Notes under the pieces: model-generated
What the model saw: only the letters and a program-made list of their open reading frames with translations
Database searches by the model: none
Told to the model about the DNA's origin: nothing
Shown: positions 29,101-40,778 of the stretch, one piece after another
How the letters are laid out: the number at the start of each line of letters is the position of its first letter
How positions within the stretch are numbered: the stretch's first letter is position 1
Assembly: GCA_914767715.1 (NCBI GenBank)
Contig: OU612068.1
Span: 19,656,001-19,720,000 of the forward strand
Reading direction: 5' to 3'
Source: Membranipora membranacea
Lineage: Eukaryota; Bryozoa; Gymnolaemata; Cheilostomatida; Membraniporidae
DNA: 64,000 nucleotides
Made by a program: the position numbers and the translations under genes

Positions 29101-30824
29101 AAATCTATTTTTTGATCTCAGCGAAAAAAAAGCATGATACCCACCCTTGGTATAATTTTGTGAATTTCAAGTCAGCGTATTTACCCACCAATTAATCCGA
29201 GGATTCTAATATTCTGGATTTTCAATGAGGCCAATAAGAGCTTGAACTGATCGGAGTTTGATAAAGATCCAACAGGGTTTTCATTTTTGGATGCTGCCGT
29301 TTGGCATGTTTTTTTTAGCAAAAGTGACCGTAATTAAAACGGACGCTGACAGAGAATGGAAAGCCGCAGAGCCAAACGGTTTGCAGATTTGAGATCAGCA
29401 GGAGTTGCTCCTCCTTATGACGTGAGTTAGAAGCTAATCTATTTTTTGATCTGAGCGAAAAAAAAGCATGACACCCACCCTTGGTATAATTTTGTGAATT
29501 TCAAGTCAGCGTATTTACCCACCAATTAATCCGAGGATTCTAATATTCTGGATTTTGAATGAGGCCAATAAGAGCTTGAACTCGTCGGAGTTTGATAAAG
29601 ATCCAACAGGGTTTTCATTTTTGGATGCTGCCGTTTGGCATGTTTTTTTTTAGCAAAAGTGACCGTAATTAAAACGGACGCTGACAGAGAATGGAAAGCC
29701 GCAGAGCCAAACGGCTTGCAGATTCGAGATCAGCAGGAGTTGCTCCTCCTTATGACATGAGTTAGAAGCAAATCTATTTTTTGATCTGAGCGAAAAAAAA
29801 GCATGATACCCACCCTTGGTATAATTTTGTGAATTTCAAGTCAGCGTATTTACCCACCAATTAATCCGACGATTCTAATATTCTGGATTTTGAATGAGGC
29901 CAATAAGAGCTTGAACTGGTCGGAGTTTGATAAAGATCCAACAGGGTTTTCATTTTTGGATGCTGCCGTTTGGCATGTTTTTTTTTAGCAAAAGTGACCG
30001 TAATTAAAACGGACGCTGACAGAGAATGGAAAGCCGCAGAGCCAAACGGTTTGCAGATTCGAGATCAGCAGGAGTTGCTCCTCCTTATGAGGTGAGTTAG
30101 AAGCAAATCTAATTTTTGATCTGAGCGAAAAAAAAGCATGATACCCACCCTTGGTATAATTTTGTGAATTTCAAGTCAGCGTATTTACCCACCAATTAAT
30201 CCGAGGATCCTAATATTCTGGATTTTCAATGAGGCCAATAAGAGCTTGAACTGGTCGGAGTTTGATAAAGATCCAACAGGGTTTTCATTTTTGGATGCTG
30301 CCATTTGGCATGTTTTTTTTTAGCAAAAGTGACCGTAATTAAAATGGACGCTGACAGAGAATGGAAAGCCGCAGAGCCAAACGGTTTGCACATTCGAGAT
30401 CAGCAGGAGTTGCTCCTCCTTATGAGGTGAGTTAGAAGCAAATCTATTTTTTGATCTGAGCGAAAAAAAAGCATGATACCCACCCTTGGTATAATTTTGT
30501 GAATTTCAAGTCAGCGTATTTACCCACCAATTAATCCGAGGATTCTAATATTCTGGATTTTCAATGAGGCCAATAAGAGCTTGAACTGGTCGGAGTTTGA
30601 TAAAGATCCAACAGGGTTTTCATTTTTGGATGCTGCCGTTTGGCATGTTTTTTTTTAGCAAAAGTGACCGTAATTAAAACGGACGCTGACAGAGAATGGA
30701 AAGCCGCAGAGCCAAACGGTTTGCAGATTCGAGATCAGCAGGAGTTGCTCCTCCTTATGACGTGAGTTAGAAGCAAATCTATTTTTTGATCTGAGCGAAA
30801 AAAAAGCATGATACCCACCCTTGG
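26141..30824 (+). repeat. Seven-monomer higher-order repeat in two tandem copies (2,342 bp each)
   Basis: Copy 1 is 26,141-28,482 and copy 2 is 28,483-30,824, equal in length. Each contains, in order: gaatatcaag; a 'gacgcttacag' change; aacaaggtt with gcttccgcttgg; agatttgagatc with agctaatct; gcatgacaccc; acggcttgcag; ccgacgattc; ggatcctaa with gctgccatttgg and aaaatggacg. By eye I see only about four substitutions between the copies (for example attatttgatctgggc versus attttttgatctcagc, and gattaag versus gataaag), so this looks like the youngest amplification in the window. Confidence 0.92.
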
Positions 30825-33800
30825 TATAATTTTGTGAAATTCAAGTCAGCGTATTTACCCACCAATTAATCCGAGGATTCCAATATTCTGGATTTTGAAT
30901 GAGGCCAATAAGAGCTTGAACTGGTCGGAGTTTGATAAAGATCCAACAGGGTTTTCATTTTTGGATGCTGCCGTTTGGCATGTTTTTTTTTAGCAAAAGT
31001 GACCGTAATTAAAACGAACGCTGACAGAGAATGAAAAGCCGCAGAGCCAAACGGTTTGCAGATTCGAGATCAGCAGGAGTTGCTCCTCCTTATGAGGGGA
31101 GTTAGAAGCAAATCTATTTTTTGATCTGAGCGAAAAAAAAGCATGATACCCACCCTTGGTATAATTTTGTGAATTTCAAGTCAGCGTATTTACCCACCAA
31201 TTAATCCGTGGATTCTAATATTCTGGATTTTCAATGAGGTCGATAAGAGCTTGAACTGGTCGGAGTTTGATAAAGATCCAACAGGATTTTCATTATTGGA
31301 TGCTGCCGTTTGGCATGTTTTTTTTTAGCAAAAGTGACCGTAATTAAAACGGACGCTGGCAGAGAATGGAAAGCCGCAGAGCCAAACGGTTTGCAGATTC
31401 GAGATCAGCAGGAGTTGCTCCTCCTTATGACGTGAGCTAGAAGCAAATCTATTTTTTGATCTGAGCGAAAAAAAAGCATGATACCCACCCTTGGTATAAT
31501 TTTGTGAATTTCAAGTCAGCATATTTACCCACCAATTAATCCGAGGATTCTAATATTTTGGATTTTGAATGAGGCCAATAAGAGCTTGAACTGGTCGGAG
31601 TTTGATAAAGATCCAACAGGGTTTTCATTTTTGGATGCTGCCGTTTGGCATGTTTTTTTTTAGCAAAAGTGACCGTAATTAAAACGGACGCTGACAGAGA
31701 ATGGAAAGCCGCAGAGCCAAACGGTTTGCAGATTCGAGATCAGCAGGAGTTGCTCCTCCTTATGACGTGAGTTAAAAGCAAATCTATTTTTTGATCTGAG
31801 CGAAAAAAAAGCATGATACCCACCCTTGGTATAATTTTGTGAATTTCAAGTCAGCGTATTTACCCACCAATTAATCCGAGGATTGTAATATTCTGGATTT
31901 TCAATGAGGCCAATAAGAGCTTGAACTGGTCGGAGTTTGATAAAGATCCAACAGGGTTTTCATTTTTGGATGCTGCCGTTTGGCATGTTTTTTTTTAGCA
32001 AAAGTGACCGTAATTAAAACGGACGCTGACAGAGAATGGAAAGCCGCAGAGCCAAACGGTTTGCAGATTCGAGATCAGCAGGAGTTGCTCCTCCTTATGA
32101 GGTGAGTTAGAAGCAAATCTAATTTTTGATCTGAGCGAAAAAAAAGCATGATACCCACCCTTGTGATAATTTTGTGAATTTCAAGTCAGCGTATTTACCC
32201 ACCAATTAATCCGAGGATTCTAATATTCTGGATTTTGAATGAGGCCAATAAGAGCTTGAACTGGTCGGAGTTTGATAAAGATCCAACAGGGTTTTCATTT
32301 TCGGATGCTGCCGTTTGGCATGTTTTTTTTTAGCAAAAGTGACCGTAATTAAAACGGACGCTGGCAGAGAATGGAAAGCCGCAGAGCCAAACGGTTTGCA
32401 GATTCGAGATCAGCAGGAGTTGCTCCTCCTTATGACGTGAGTTAGAAGCAAATCTATTTTTTGATCTGAGCGAAAAAAAAGCATGATACCCACCCTTGGT
32501 ATAATTTTGTGAATTTCAAGTCAGCGTATTTACCCACCAATTAATCCGAGGATTCTAATATTCTGGATTTTCAATGAGGCCAATAAGAGCTTGAACTGGT
32601 CGGAGTTTGATAAAGATCCAACAGGGTTTTCATTTTTGGATGCTGCCGTTTGGCATGTTTTTTTTTAGCAAAAGTGACCGTAATTAAAACGGACGCTGAC
32701 AGAGAATGGAAAGCCGCAGAGCCAAACGGTTTGCAGATTCGAGATCAGCAGGAGTTGCTCCTCCTTATGACGTGAGCTAGAAGCAAATCTATTTTTTGAT
32801 CTGAGCGAAAAAAAAGCATGATACCCACCCTTGGTATAATTTTGTGAATTTCAAGTCAGCATATTTACCCACCAATTAATCCGAGGATTCTAATATTTTG
32901 GATTTTGAATGAGGCCAATAAGAGCTTGAACTGGTCGGAGTTTGATAAAGATCCAACAGGGTTTTCATTTTTGGATGCTGCCGTTTGGCATGTTTTTTTT
33001 TAGCAAAAGTGACCGTAATTAAAACGGACGCTGACAGAGAATGGAAAGCCGCAGAGCCAAACGGTTTGCAGATTCGAGATCAGCAGGAGTTGCTCCTCCT
33101 TATGACGTGAGTTAGAAGCAAATCTCTTTTTTGATCTCAGGGAAAAAAAAGCATGATACCCACCCTTGGTATAATTTTGTGAATTTCAAGTCAGCGTATT
33201 TACCCACCAATTAATCCGAGGATTCTAATATTCTGGATTTTGAATGAGGCCAATAAGAGCTTGAACTGGTCGTAGTTTGATAAAGATCCAACAGGGTTTT
33301 CATTTTTGGATGCTGCCGTTTGTCATGTTTTTTTTTAGCAAAAGTGACCGTAATTAAAACGGACGCTGACAGAGAATGGAAAGCCGCAGAGCCAAACGGT
33401 TTGCAGATTCGAGATCAGCAGGAGTTGCTCCTCCTTATGACATGAGTTAGAAGCAAATCTATTTTTTGTTCTGAGCCAAAAAAAAGCATGATACCCACCC
33501 TTGGTATAATTTTGTGAATTTCAAGTCAGCGTATTTACCCACCAATTAATCCGAGGATTCTAATATTCTGGATTTTGAATTAGGACAATAAGAGCTTGAA
33601 CTGGTCGGAGTTTGATAAAGATCCAACAGGGTTTTCATTTTTGGATGCTGCCGTTTGGCATGTTTTTTTTTAGCAAAAGTGACCGTAATTAAAACGGACG
33701 CTGACAGAGAATGGAAAGCCGCAGAGCCAAACGGTTTGCAGATTCGAGATCAGCAGGAGTTGCTCCTCCTTATGAGGTGAGTTAGAAGCAAATCTATTTT

Positions 33801-33839
33801 TTGATCTGAGCGAATAAAAAGCATGATACCCACCCTTGG

Positions 33840-36800
33840 TATAATTTTGTGAATTTCAAGTCAGCGTATTTACCCACCAATTAATCCGAGGATTCTAATA
33901 TTCTGGATTTTCAATGAGGTCGATAAGAGCTTGAACTGGTCGGAGTTTGATAAAGATCCAACAGGGTTTTCATTTTTGGATGCTGCCGTTTGGCATGTTT
34001 TTTTTTTAGCAAAAGTGACCGTAATTAAAACGGACGCTGACAGAGAATGGAAAGCTGCAGAGCCAAACGGTTTGCAGATTCGAGATCAGCAGGAGTTGCT
34101 CCTCCTTATGAGGTGAGTTAGAAGCAAATCTATTTTTTGATCTCAGCGAAAAAAAAGCATGATACCCACCCTTGGTATAATTTTGTGAATTTCAAGTCAG
34201 CGTATTTACCCACCAATTAATCCGAGGATTCTAATATTCTGGATTTTCAATGAGGCCAATAAGAGCTTGAACTGGTCGGAGTTTGATAAAGATCCAACAG
34301 GGTTTTCATTTTTGGATGCTGCCGTTTGGCATGTTTTTTTTTAGCAAAAGTGACCGTAATTAAAACGGAGGCTGACAGAGAATGGTAAGCCGCAGAGCCA
34401 AACGGTTTGCAGATTCGAGATCAGCAGGAGTTGCTCCTCCTTATGACGTGAGTTAGAAGCAAATCTATTTTTTGATATGAGCGAAAAAAAAGCATGATAC
34501 CCACCCTTGGTATAATTTTGTGAATTTCAAGTCAGCGTATTTACCCACCAATTAATCCGAGGATTCTAATATTCTGGATTTTGAATGAGGCCAATAAGAG
34601 CTTGAACTGGTCGGAGTTTGATAAAGATCCAACAGGGTTTTCGTTTTTGGATGCTTCCGCTTGGCATGTTTTTTTTAGCAAAAGTGACCGTAATTAAAAC
34701 GGACGCTGACAGACAATGGAAAGCCGCAGAGCCAAACGGTTTGCAGATTCGAGATCAGCAGGAGTTGCTCCTCCTTATGACATGAGTTAGAAGCAAATCT
34801 ATTTTTTGATCTGAGCGAAAAAAAAGCATGACACCCACCCTTGGTATAATTTTGTGAATTTCAAGTCAGCGTATTTACCCACCAATTAATCCGAGGATTC
34901 TAATATTCTGGATTTTGAATGAGGCCAATAAGAGCTTGAACTGGTCGGAGTTTGATAAAGATCCAACAGGGTTTTCATTTTTGGATGCTGCCGTTTGGCA
35001 TGTTTTTTTTAGCAAAAGTGACCGTAATTAAAACGGACGCTGACAGAGAATGGAAAGCCGCAGAGCCAAACGGCTTGCAGATTCGAGATCAGCAGGAGTT
35101 GCTCCTCCTTCTGACATGAGTTAGAAGCAAATCTATTTTTTGATCTGAGCGAAAAAAAGCATGATACCCACCCTTGGTATAGTTTTGTGAATTTCAAGTC
35201 AGCGTATTTACCCACCAATTAATCCGAGGATTCTAATATTCTGGATTTTCAATGAGGCCAATAAGAGCTTGAACTGGTCGGAGTTTGATAAAGATCCAAC
35301 AGGGTTTTCATTTTTGGATGCTGCCGTTTGGCATGTTTTTTTTTAGCAAAAGTGACCGTAATTAAAACGGACGCTGACAGAGAATGGAAAGCCGCAGAGC
35401 CAAACGGTTTGCAGATTCGAGATCAGCAGGAGTTGCTCCTCCTTATGAGGTGAGTTAGAAGCAAATCTATTTTTTGATCTGAGCGAAAAAAAAGCATGAT
35501 ACCCACCCTTGGTATAATTTTGTGAATTTCAAGTCAGCGTATTTACCCACCAATTAATCCGAGGATTCTAATATTCTGGATTTTCAATGAGGCCAATAAG
35601 AGCTTGAACTGGTCGGAGTTTGATAAAGATCCAACAGGGTTTTCATTTTTGGATGCTGCCGTTTGGCATGTTTTTTTTTAGCAAAAGTGACCGTAATTAA
35701 AACGAACGCTGACAGAGAAGGGAAAGCCGCAGAGCCAAACGGTTTGCAGATTCGAGATCAGCAGGAGTTGCTCCTCCTTATGAGGTGAGTTAGAAGCAAA
35801 TCTATTTTTTGATCTGAGCGAAAAAAACCATGATACCCTCCCTTGGTATAATTTTGTGAATTTCAAGTCAGCGTATTTACCCACCAATTAATCTGAGGAT
35901 TCTAATATTCTGGATTTTGAATGAGGCGAATAAGAGCTTGAACTGGTCGGAGTTTGATAAAGATCCAACAGGGTTTTCATTTTTGGATGCTGCCGTTTGG
36001 CATGTTTTTTTTAGCAAAAATAACCGTAATTAAAACGGACGCTGACAGAGAATGGAAAGCCGCAGAGCCAAACGGTTTGCAGATTCGAGATCAGCAGGAG
36101 TGGCTCCTCCTTATGACGTGAGTTAGAAGCAAATCTATTTTTTGATCTGAGCGAAAAAAAAGCATGATACCCACCCTTGGTATAATTTTGTGAATATCAA
36201 GTCAGCGTATTTACCCACCAATTAATCCGAGGATTCTAATATTCTGGATTTTCAATGAGGCCAATAAGAGCTTGAACTGATCGGAGTTTGATAAAGATCC
36301 AACAGGGTTTTCATTTTTGGATGCTGCCGTTTGGCATGTTTTTTTTAGCAAAAGTGACCGTAATTAAAACGGACGCTGACAGAGAATGGAAAGCCGCAAA
36401 GCCAAACGGTTTGCAGATTCGAGATCAGCAGGAGTTGCTCCTCCTTATGACGTGAGTTAGAAGCAAATCTATTTTTTGATCTGAGCGAAAAAAAAGCATG
36501 ATACCCACCCTTGGTATAATTTTGTGAATTTCAAGTCAGCGTATTTACCCACCAATTAATCCGAGGATTCTAAAATTCTGGATTTTGAATGAGGCCAATA
36601 AGAGCTTGAACTGGTCGGAGTTTGATAAAGATCCAACAAGGTTTTCATTTTTGGATGCTTCCGCTTGGCATGTTTTTTTTAGCAAAAGTGACCGTAAATA
36701 AAACGGACGCTGACAGAGAATGGAAAGCCGCAGAGCCAAACGGTTTGCAGATTCGAGATCAGCAGGAGTTGCTCCTCCTTATGAGGTGAGTTAGAAGCAA

Positions 36801-38858
36801 ATCTATTTTTTGATCTCAGCGAAAAAAAAGCATGATACCCACCCTTGGTATAATTTTGTGAATTTCAAGTCAGCGTATTTACCCACCAATTAATCCGAGG
36901 ATTCTAATATTCTGGATTTTGAATGAGGCCAATAAGAGCTTGAACTGATCGGAGTTTGATAAAGATCCAACAGGGTTTTCATTTTTGGATGCTGCCGTTT
37001 GGCATGTTTTTTTTAGCAAAAGTGACCGTAATTAAAACGGACGCTGACAGAGAATGGAAAGCCGCAGAGCCAAACGGTTTGCAGATTCGAGATCAGCAGG
37101 AGTTGCTCCTCCTTATGACGTGAGTTAGAAGCTAATCTATTTTTTGATCTGAGCGAAAAAAAAGCATGACACCCACCCTTGGTATAATTTTGTGAATTTC
37201 AAGTCAGCGTATTTACCCACCAATTAATCCGAGGATTCTAATATTCTGGATTTTGAATGAGGCCAATAAGAGCTTGAACTGGTCGGAGTTTGATAAAGAT
37301 CCAACAGGGTTTTCATTTTTGGATGCTGCCGTTTGGCATGTTTTTTTTTAGCAAAAGTGACCGTAATTAAAACGGACGCTGACAGAGAATGGAAAGCCGC
37401 AGAGCCAAACGGCTTGCAGATTCGAGATCAGCAGGAGTTGCTCCTCCTTATGACATGAGTTAGAAGCAAATCTATTTTTTGATCTGAGCGAAAAAAAAGC
37501 ATGATACCCACCCTTGGTATAATTTTGTGAATTTCAAGTCAGCGTATTTACCCACCAATTAATCCGAGGATTCTAATATTCTGGATTTTGAATGAAGCCA
37601 ATAAGAGCTTGAACTGGTCGGAGTTTGATAAAGATCCAACAGGGTTTTCATTTTTGGATGCTGCCGTTTGGCATGTTTTTTTTTAGCAAAAGTGACCGTA
37701 ATTAAAACGGACGCTGACAGAGAATGGAAAGCCGCAGAGCCAAACGGTTTGCAGATTCGAGATCAGCAGGAGTTGCTCCTCCTTATGACATGAGTTAGAA
37801 GCAAATCTATTTTTTGATCTGAGCGAAAAAAAAGCATGATACCCACCCTTGTGATAATTTTGTGAATTTCAAGTCAGCGTATTTACCCACCAATTAATCC
37901 GAGGATTCTAATATTCTGGATTTTGAATGAGGCTAATAAGAGCTTGAACTAGACGGAGTTTGATAAAGATCCAACAGGGTTTTCATTTTTGGATGCTGCC
38001 GTTTGGCATGTTTTTTTTTTAGCAAAAGTGACCGTAATTGAAACGGACGCTGACAGAGAATGGAAAGCCGCAGAGCCAAACGGTTTGCAGATTCGAGATC
38101 ACCAGGAGTTGCTCCTCCTTATGACGTGAGTTAGAAGCAAATCTATTTTTTGATCTGAGCGAAAAAAAAGCATGATACCCACCCTTGGTATAATTTTGTG
38201 AATTTCAAGTCAGCGTATTTACCCACCAATTAATCCGAGGATTCTAATATTCTGGATTTTCAATGAGGCCAATAAGAGCTTGAACTGGTCGGAGTTTGAT
38301 AAAGATCCAACAGGGTTTTCATTTTTGGATGCTGCCATTTGGCATGTTTTTTTTTAGCAAAAGTGACCGTAATTAAAATGGACGCTGACAGAGAATGGAA
38401 AGCCGCAGAGCCAAACGGTTTGCAGATTCGAGATCAGCAGGAGTTGCTCCTCCTTATGAGGTGAGTTAGAAGCAAATCTATTTTTTGATCTGAGCGAAAA
38501 AAAAGCATGATACCCACCCTTGGTATAATTTTGTGAATTTCAAGTCAGCGTATTTACCCACCAATTAATCCGAGGATTCTAATATTCTGGATTTTCAATG
38601 AGGCCAATAAGAGCTTGAACTGGTCGGAGTTTGATAAAGATCCAACAGGGTTTTCATTTTTGGATGCTGCCGTTTGGCATGTTTTTTTTTAGCAAAAGTG
38701 ACCGTAATTAAAACGGACGCTGACAGAGAATGGAAAGCCGCAGAGCCAAACGGTTTGCAGATTCGAGATCAGCAGGAGTTGCTCCTCCTTATGACGTGAG
38801 TTAGAAGCAAATCTATTTTTTGATCTGAGCGAAAAAAAAGCATGATACCCACCCTTGG
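33840..38858 (+). repeat. Large segmental duplicate of 23.8-28.5 kb within the satellite (10,040-bp spacing, 30 monomers)
   Basis: Markers at 24-26 kb recur 10,040 bp later in order: aaagctgcag (gtcgataag monomer), acggaggctgacag, gcttccgcttgg, gcatgacaccc, acggcttgcag, tatagttttgtg (25,139/35,179), aacgaacgctgacagagaaggg, gataccctccc, aatgaggcgaat, gagtggctcc and gaatatcaag. The stretch 36,181-38,858 is a third version of the seven-monomer repeat of 26-31 kb, here eight monomers long (2,678 bp). The extra unit contains cccttgtgataatt and aactagacgg. Confidence 0.85.
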
Positions 38859-39861
38859 TATAATTATGTGAAATTCAAGTCAGCGTATTTACTCACCAAT
38901 TAATCCGAGGATTCCAATATTCTGGATTTTGAATGAGGCCAATAAGAGCTTGAACTGGTCGGAGTTTGATAAAGATCCAACAGGGTTTTCATTTTTGGAT
39001 GCTGCCGTTTGGCATGTTTTTTTTTAGCAAAAGTGACCGTAATTAAAACGGACGCTGACAGAGAATGGAAAGCCGCAGAGCCAAACGGTTTGCAGATTCG
39101 AGATCAGCAGGAGTTGCTCCTCCTTATGAGGTGAGTTAGAAGCAAATCTATTTTTTGATCTGGTCGAAAAAAAAGCATGATACCCACCCTTGGTATAATT
39201 TTGTGAATTTCAAGTCAGCGTATTTACCCACCAATTAATCCGAGGATTCTAATATTCTGGATTTTCAATGAGGCCAATAAGAGCTTGAACTGGTCGGAGT
39301 TTGATAAAGATCCAACAGGGTTTTCATTTTTGGATGCTGCCGTTTGGCATGTTTTTTTTAGCAAAAGTGACCGTAATTAAAACGAACGCTGACAGAGAAT
39401 GGAAAGCCGCAGAGCCAAACGGTTTGCAGATTCGAGATCAGCAGGAGTTGCTCCTCCTTATGAGGGGAGTTAGAAGCAAATCTATTTTTTGATCTGAGCG
39501 AAAAAAAAGCATGATACCCACCCTTGGTATAATTTTGTGAATTTCAAGTCAGCGTATTTACCCACCAATTAATCCGAGGGTTCTAATATTCTGGATTTTC
39601 AATGAGGCCAATAAGAGCTTGAATTGGTCGGAGTTTGATAAAGATCCAACAGGGTTTTCATTTTTGGATGCTGCCGTTTGGCATGTTTTTTTTAGCAAAA
39701 GTAACCGTAATTAAAACGGACGCTGACAGAGAATGGAAAGCCGCAGAGCCAACGGGTTTGCAGGTTCGAGATCAGCAGGAGTTGCTCCTCCTTATGAGGT
39801 GAGTTAGAAGCAAATCTATTTTTTGATCTGAGCGAAAAAAAAGCATGATACCCACCCTTTG

Positions 39862-40170
39862 TATAATTTTGTGAATTTCAAGTCAGCGTAGTTACCCACC
39901 AATTAATCCGAGGATTCCAATATTCTGGATTTTTAATGAGGCCAATAAGAGCTTGAACTCGTCGGAGTTTGATTAAGATCTAACAGGGTTTTCATTTTTG
40001 GATGCTGCCGTTTGGCTTGTTTTTGTTTAGCAAAAGTGACCGTAATTAAAACGGATGGTGACAGAGAATGGAAAGCCTCAGAGACAAACGGTTTGCAGAT
40101 TCGAGATCAGCAGGAGTCGCTCCTACTTATGAGGTGAGTTAGAAGCAAATCTATTTTTTATCTGAGCGAA
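39862..40170 (+). repeat. Terminal, eroded satellite monomer at the array edge
   Basis: The last monomer carries a cluster of changes not seen in interior units: gtagttaccc, tttttaatgagg, gattaagatctaac, ggcttgtttttgttt, acggatggtgac, cctcagagacaaac, ggagtcgctcctactt, and a shortened T-run in ctattttttatctg. Homology stops after 'ctgagcgaa' at about 40,170 and unique sequence follows. Raised divergence at the boundary is the classic signature of a satellite edge that no longer exchanges with the interior. Confidence 0.9.
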
Positions 40171-40778
40171 ATTGTATTTTTTAGGACCAGGGTTAAAGAA
40201 TATGCACACCAACTACAAAATGAAACAAGGACAGCAATACAAAATATGTCTCAGCTGTCAATCTGCAGGGCCTCCCTTAGCAAGCCATTAAATCCTGTCC
40301 ATAGTACAAATAGCCAAGCAAGATTATGTTCAAATGCAGGTGAAAGATATGCTTGGTTGATTGGTTGGTTTATTTTGTCACAAACATTAGGTATGCTGCG
40401 AGATTGAATGTCAATACAGTTACATAGGTTGTTGATAATTATAGATATCACCCATTGCCTACATGCATACATATATGCTGCTACAGATCACAGTAGAATG
40501 TCAACCTCTAAAAACTAGAATTAACAAAAATAAGCTGTTCTTATCTGGATCTGAATTTGACAACCAATTGACAAATTACCTAGGAAAGATTAGATAAACA
40601 AGCCTTTTGACAAGTTATCATTCACAACAGTTTACAAAGAATTTGAATGTTGAAACACCAGTCCTTTATTAAGTACATTCAGTCTTGCTTGGAAATTGCA
40701 TTCAAAACATGAGGTGAAATACCATGCTTGTAGTTTGACGATCCCCCAAGCTTGCAATAATACGCTCTGAGGTTGACC
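40171..40778. other. Unique flank / 3' untranslated region of the neighbouring minus-strand gene
   Basis: There is no satellite homology and no convincing coding sequence here; the open frame near 40,251-40,472 has no splice or codon support. The stretch most likely holds the 3' UTR of the minus-strand gene that ends at 40,779. Confidence 0.5.
40369..40374 (-). terminator. Candidate polyadenylation signal AATAAA
   Basis: On the minus strand this reads AATAAA, about 400 bp past the TGA of the secreted-protein gene. Position and orientation fit; there is no transcript evidence. Confidence 0.4.

Larger units (their letters stand above)
1..40170 (+). repeat. ~335-bp tandem satellite array, about 120 monomers, open at the left edge
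   Basis: A ~335-bp unit repeats head to tail without interruption from base 1. Successive 'tataattttgtgaatttcaa' starts fall at 1, 336, 675, 1010 and so on; a few units are 339 bp because of an extra CCAC. By eye most monomers differ at a few percent of sites or less. Fixed landmarks in each unit are a T-run of 6-10 followed by AGCAAAA, a short dyad (aggagttgctcct) and an A-run before GCATGATACCC. Recurrent variants (gaatgaggccaat or caatgaggtcgat; gaccgtaatt or gagcgtactt; atgacgtgag or atgaggtgag) are shared between distant monomers and reveal higher-order structure. No transposon, gene or inversion interrupts the array. Short open frames inside it (61-81 codons on either strand) open and close with T-run length and are not called as genes. 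A centromeric or pericentromeric role is inference only. Confidence 0.98.

Noticed and set aside
3450-35887. Repeated 61-81-codon open frames within the array on both strands as genes
   Set aside because: They start mostly at non-ATG codons, exist only in monomers whose T-run length happens to fit, and are byproducts of one 335-bp satellite unit.
1-40170. CENP-B box in the monomer
   Set aside because: A TTCG followed by a partly similar spacing exists (ttcgagatcagcagg), but the required A and CGGG positions do not match.
1-40170. CRISPR array
   Set aside because: Contiguous 335-bp tandem units in a eukaryotic context; no short repeats separated by unique spacers.
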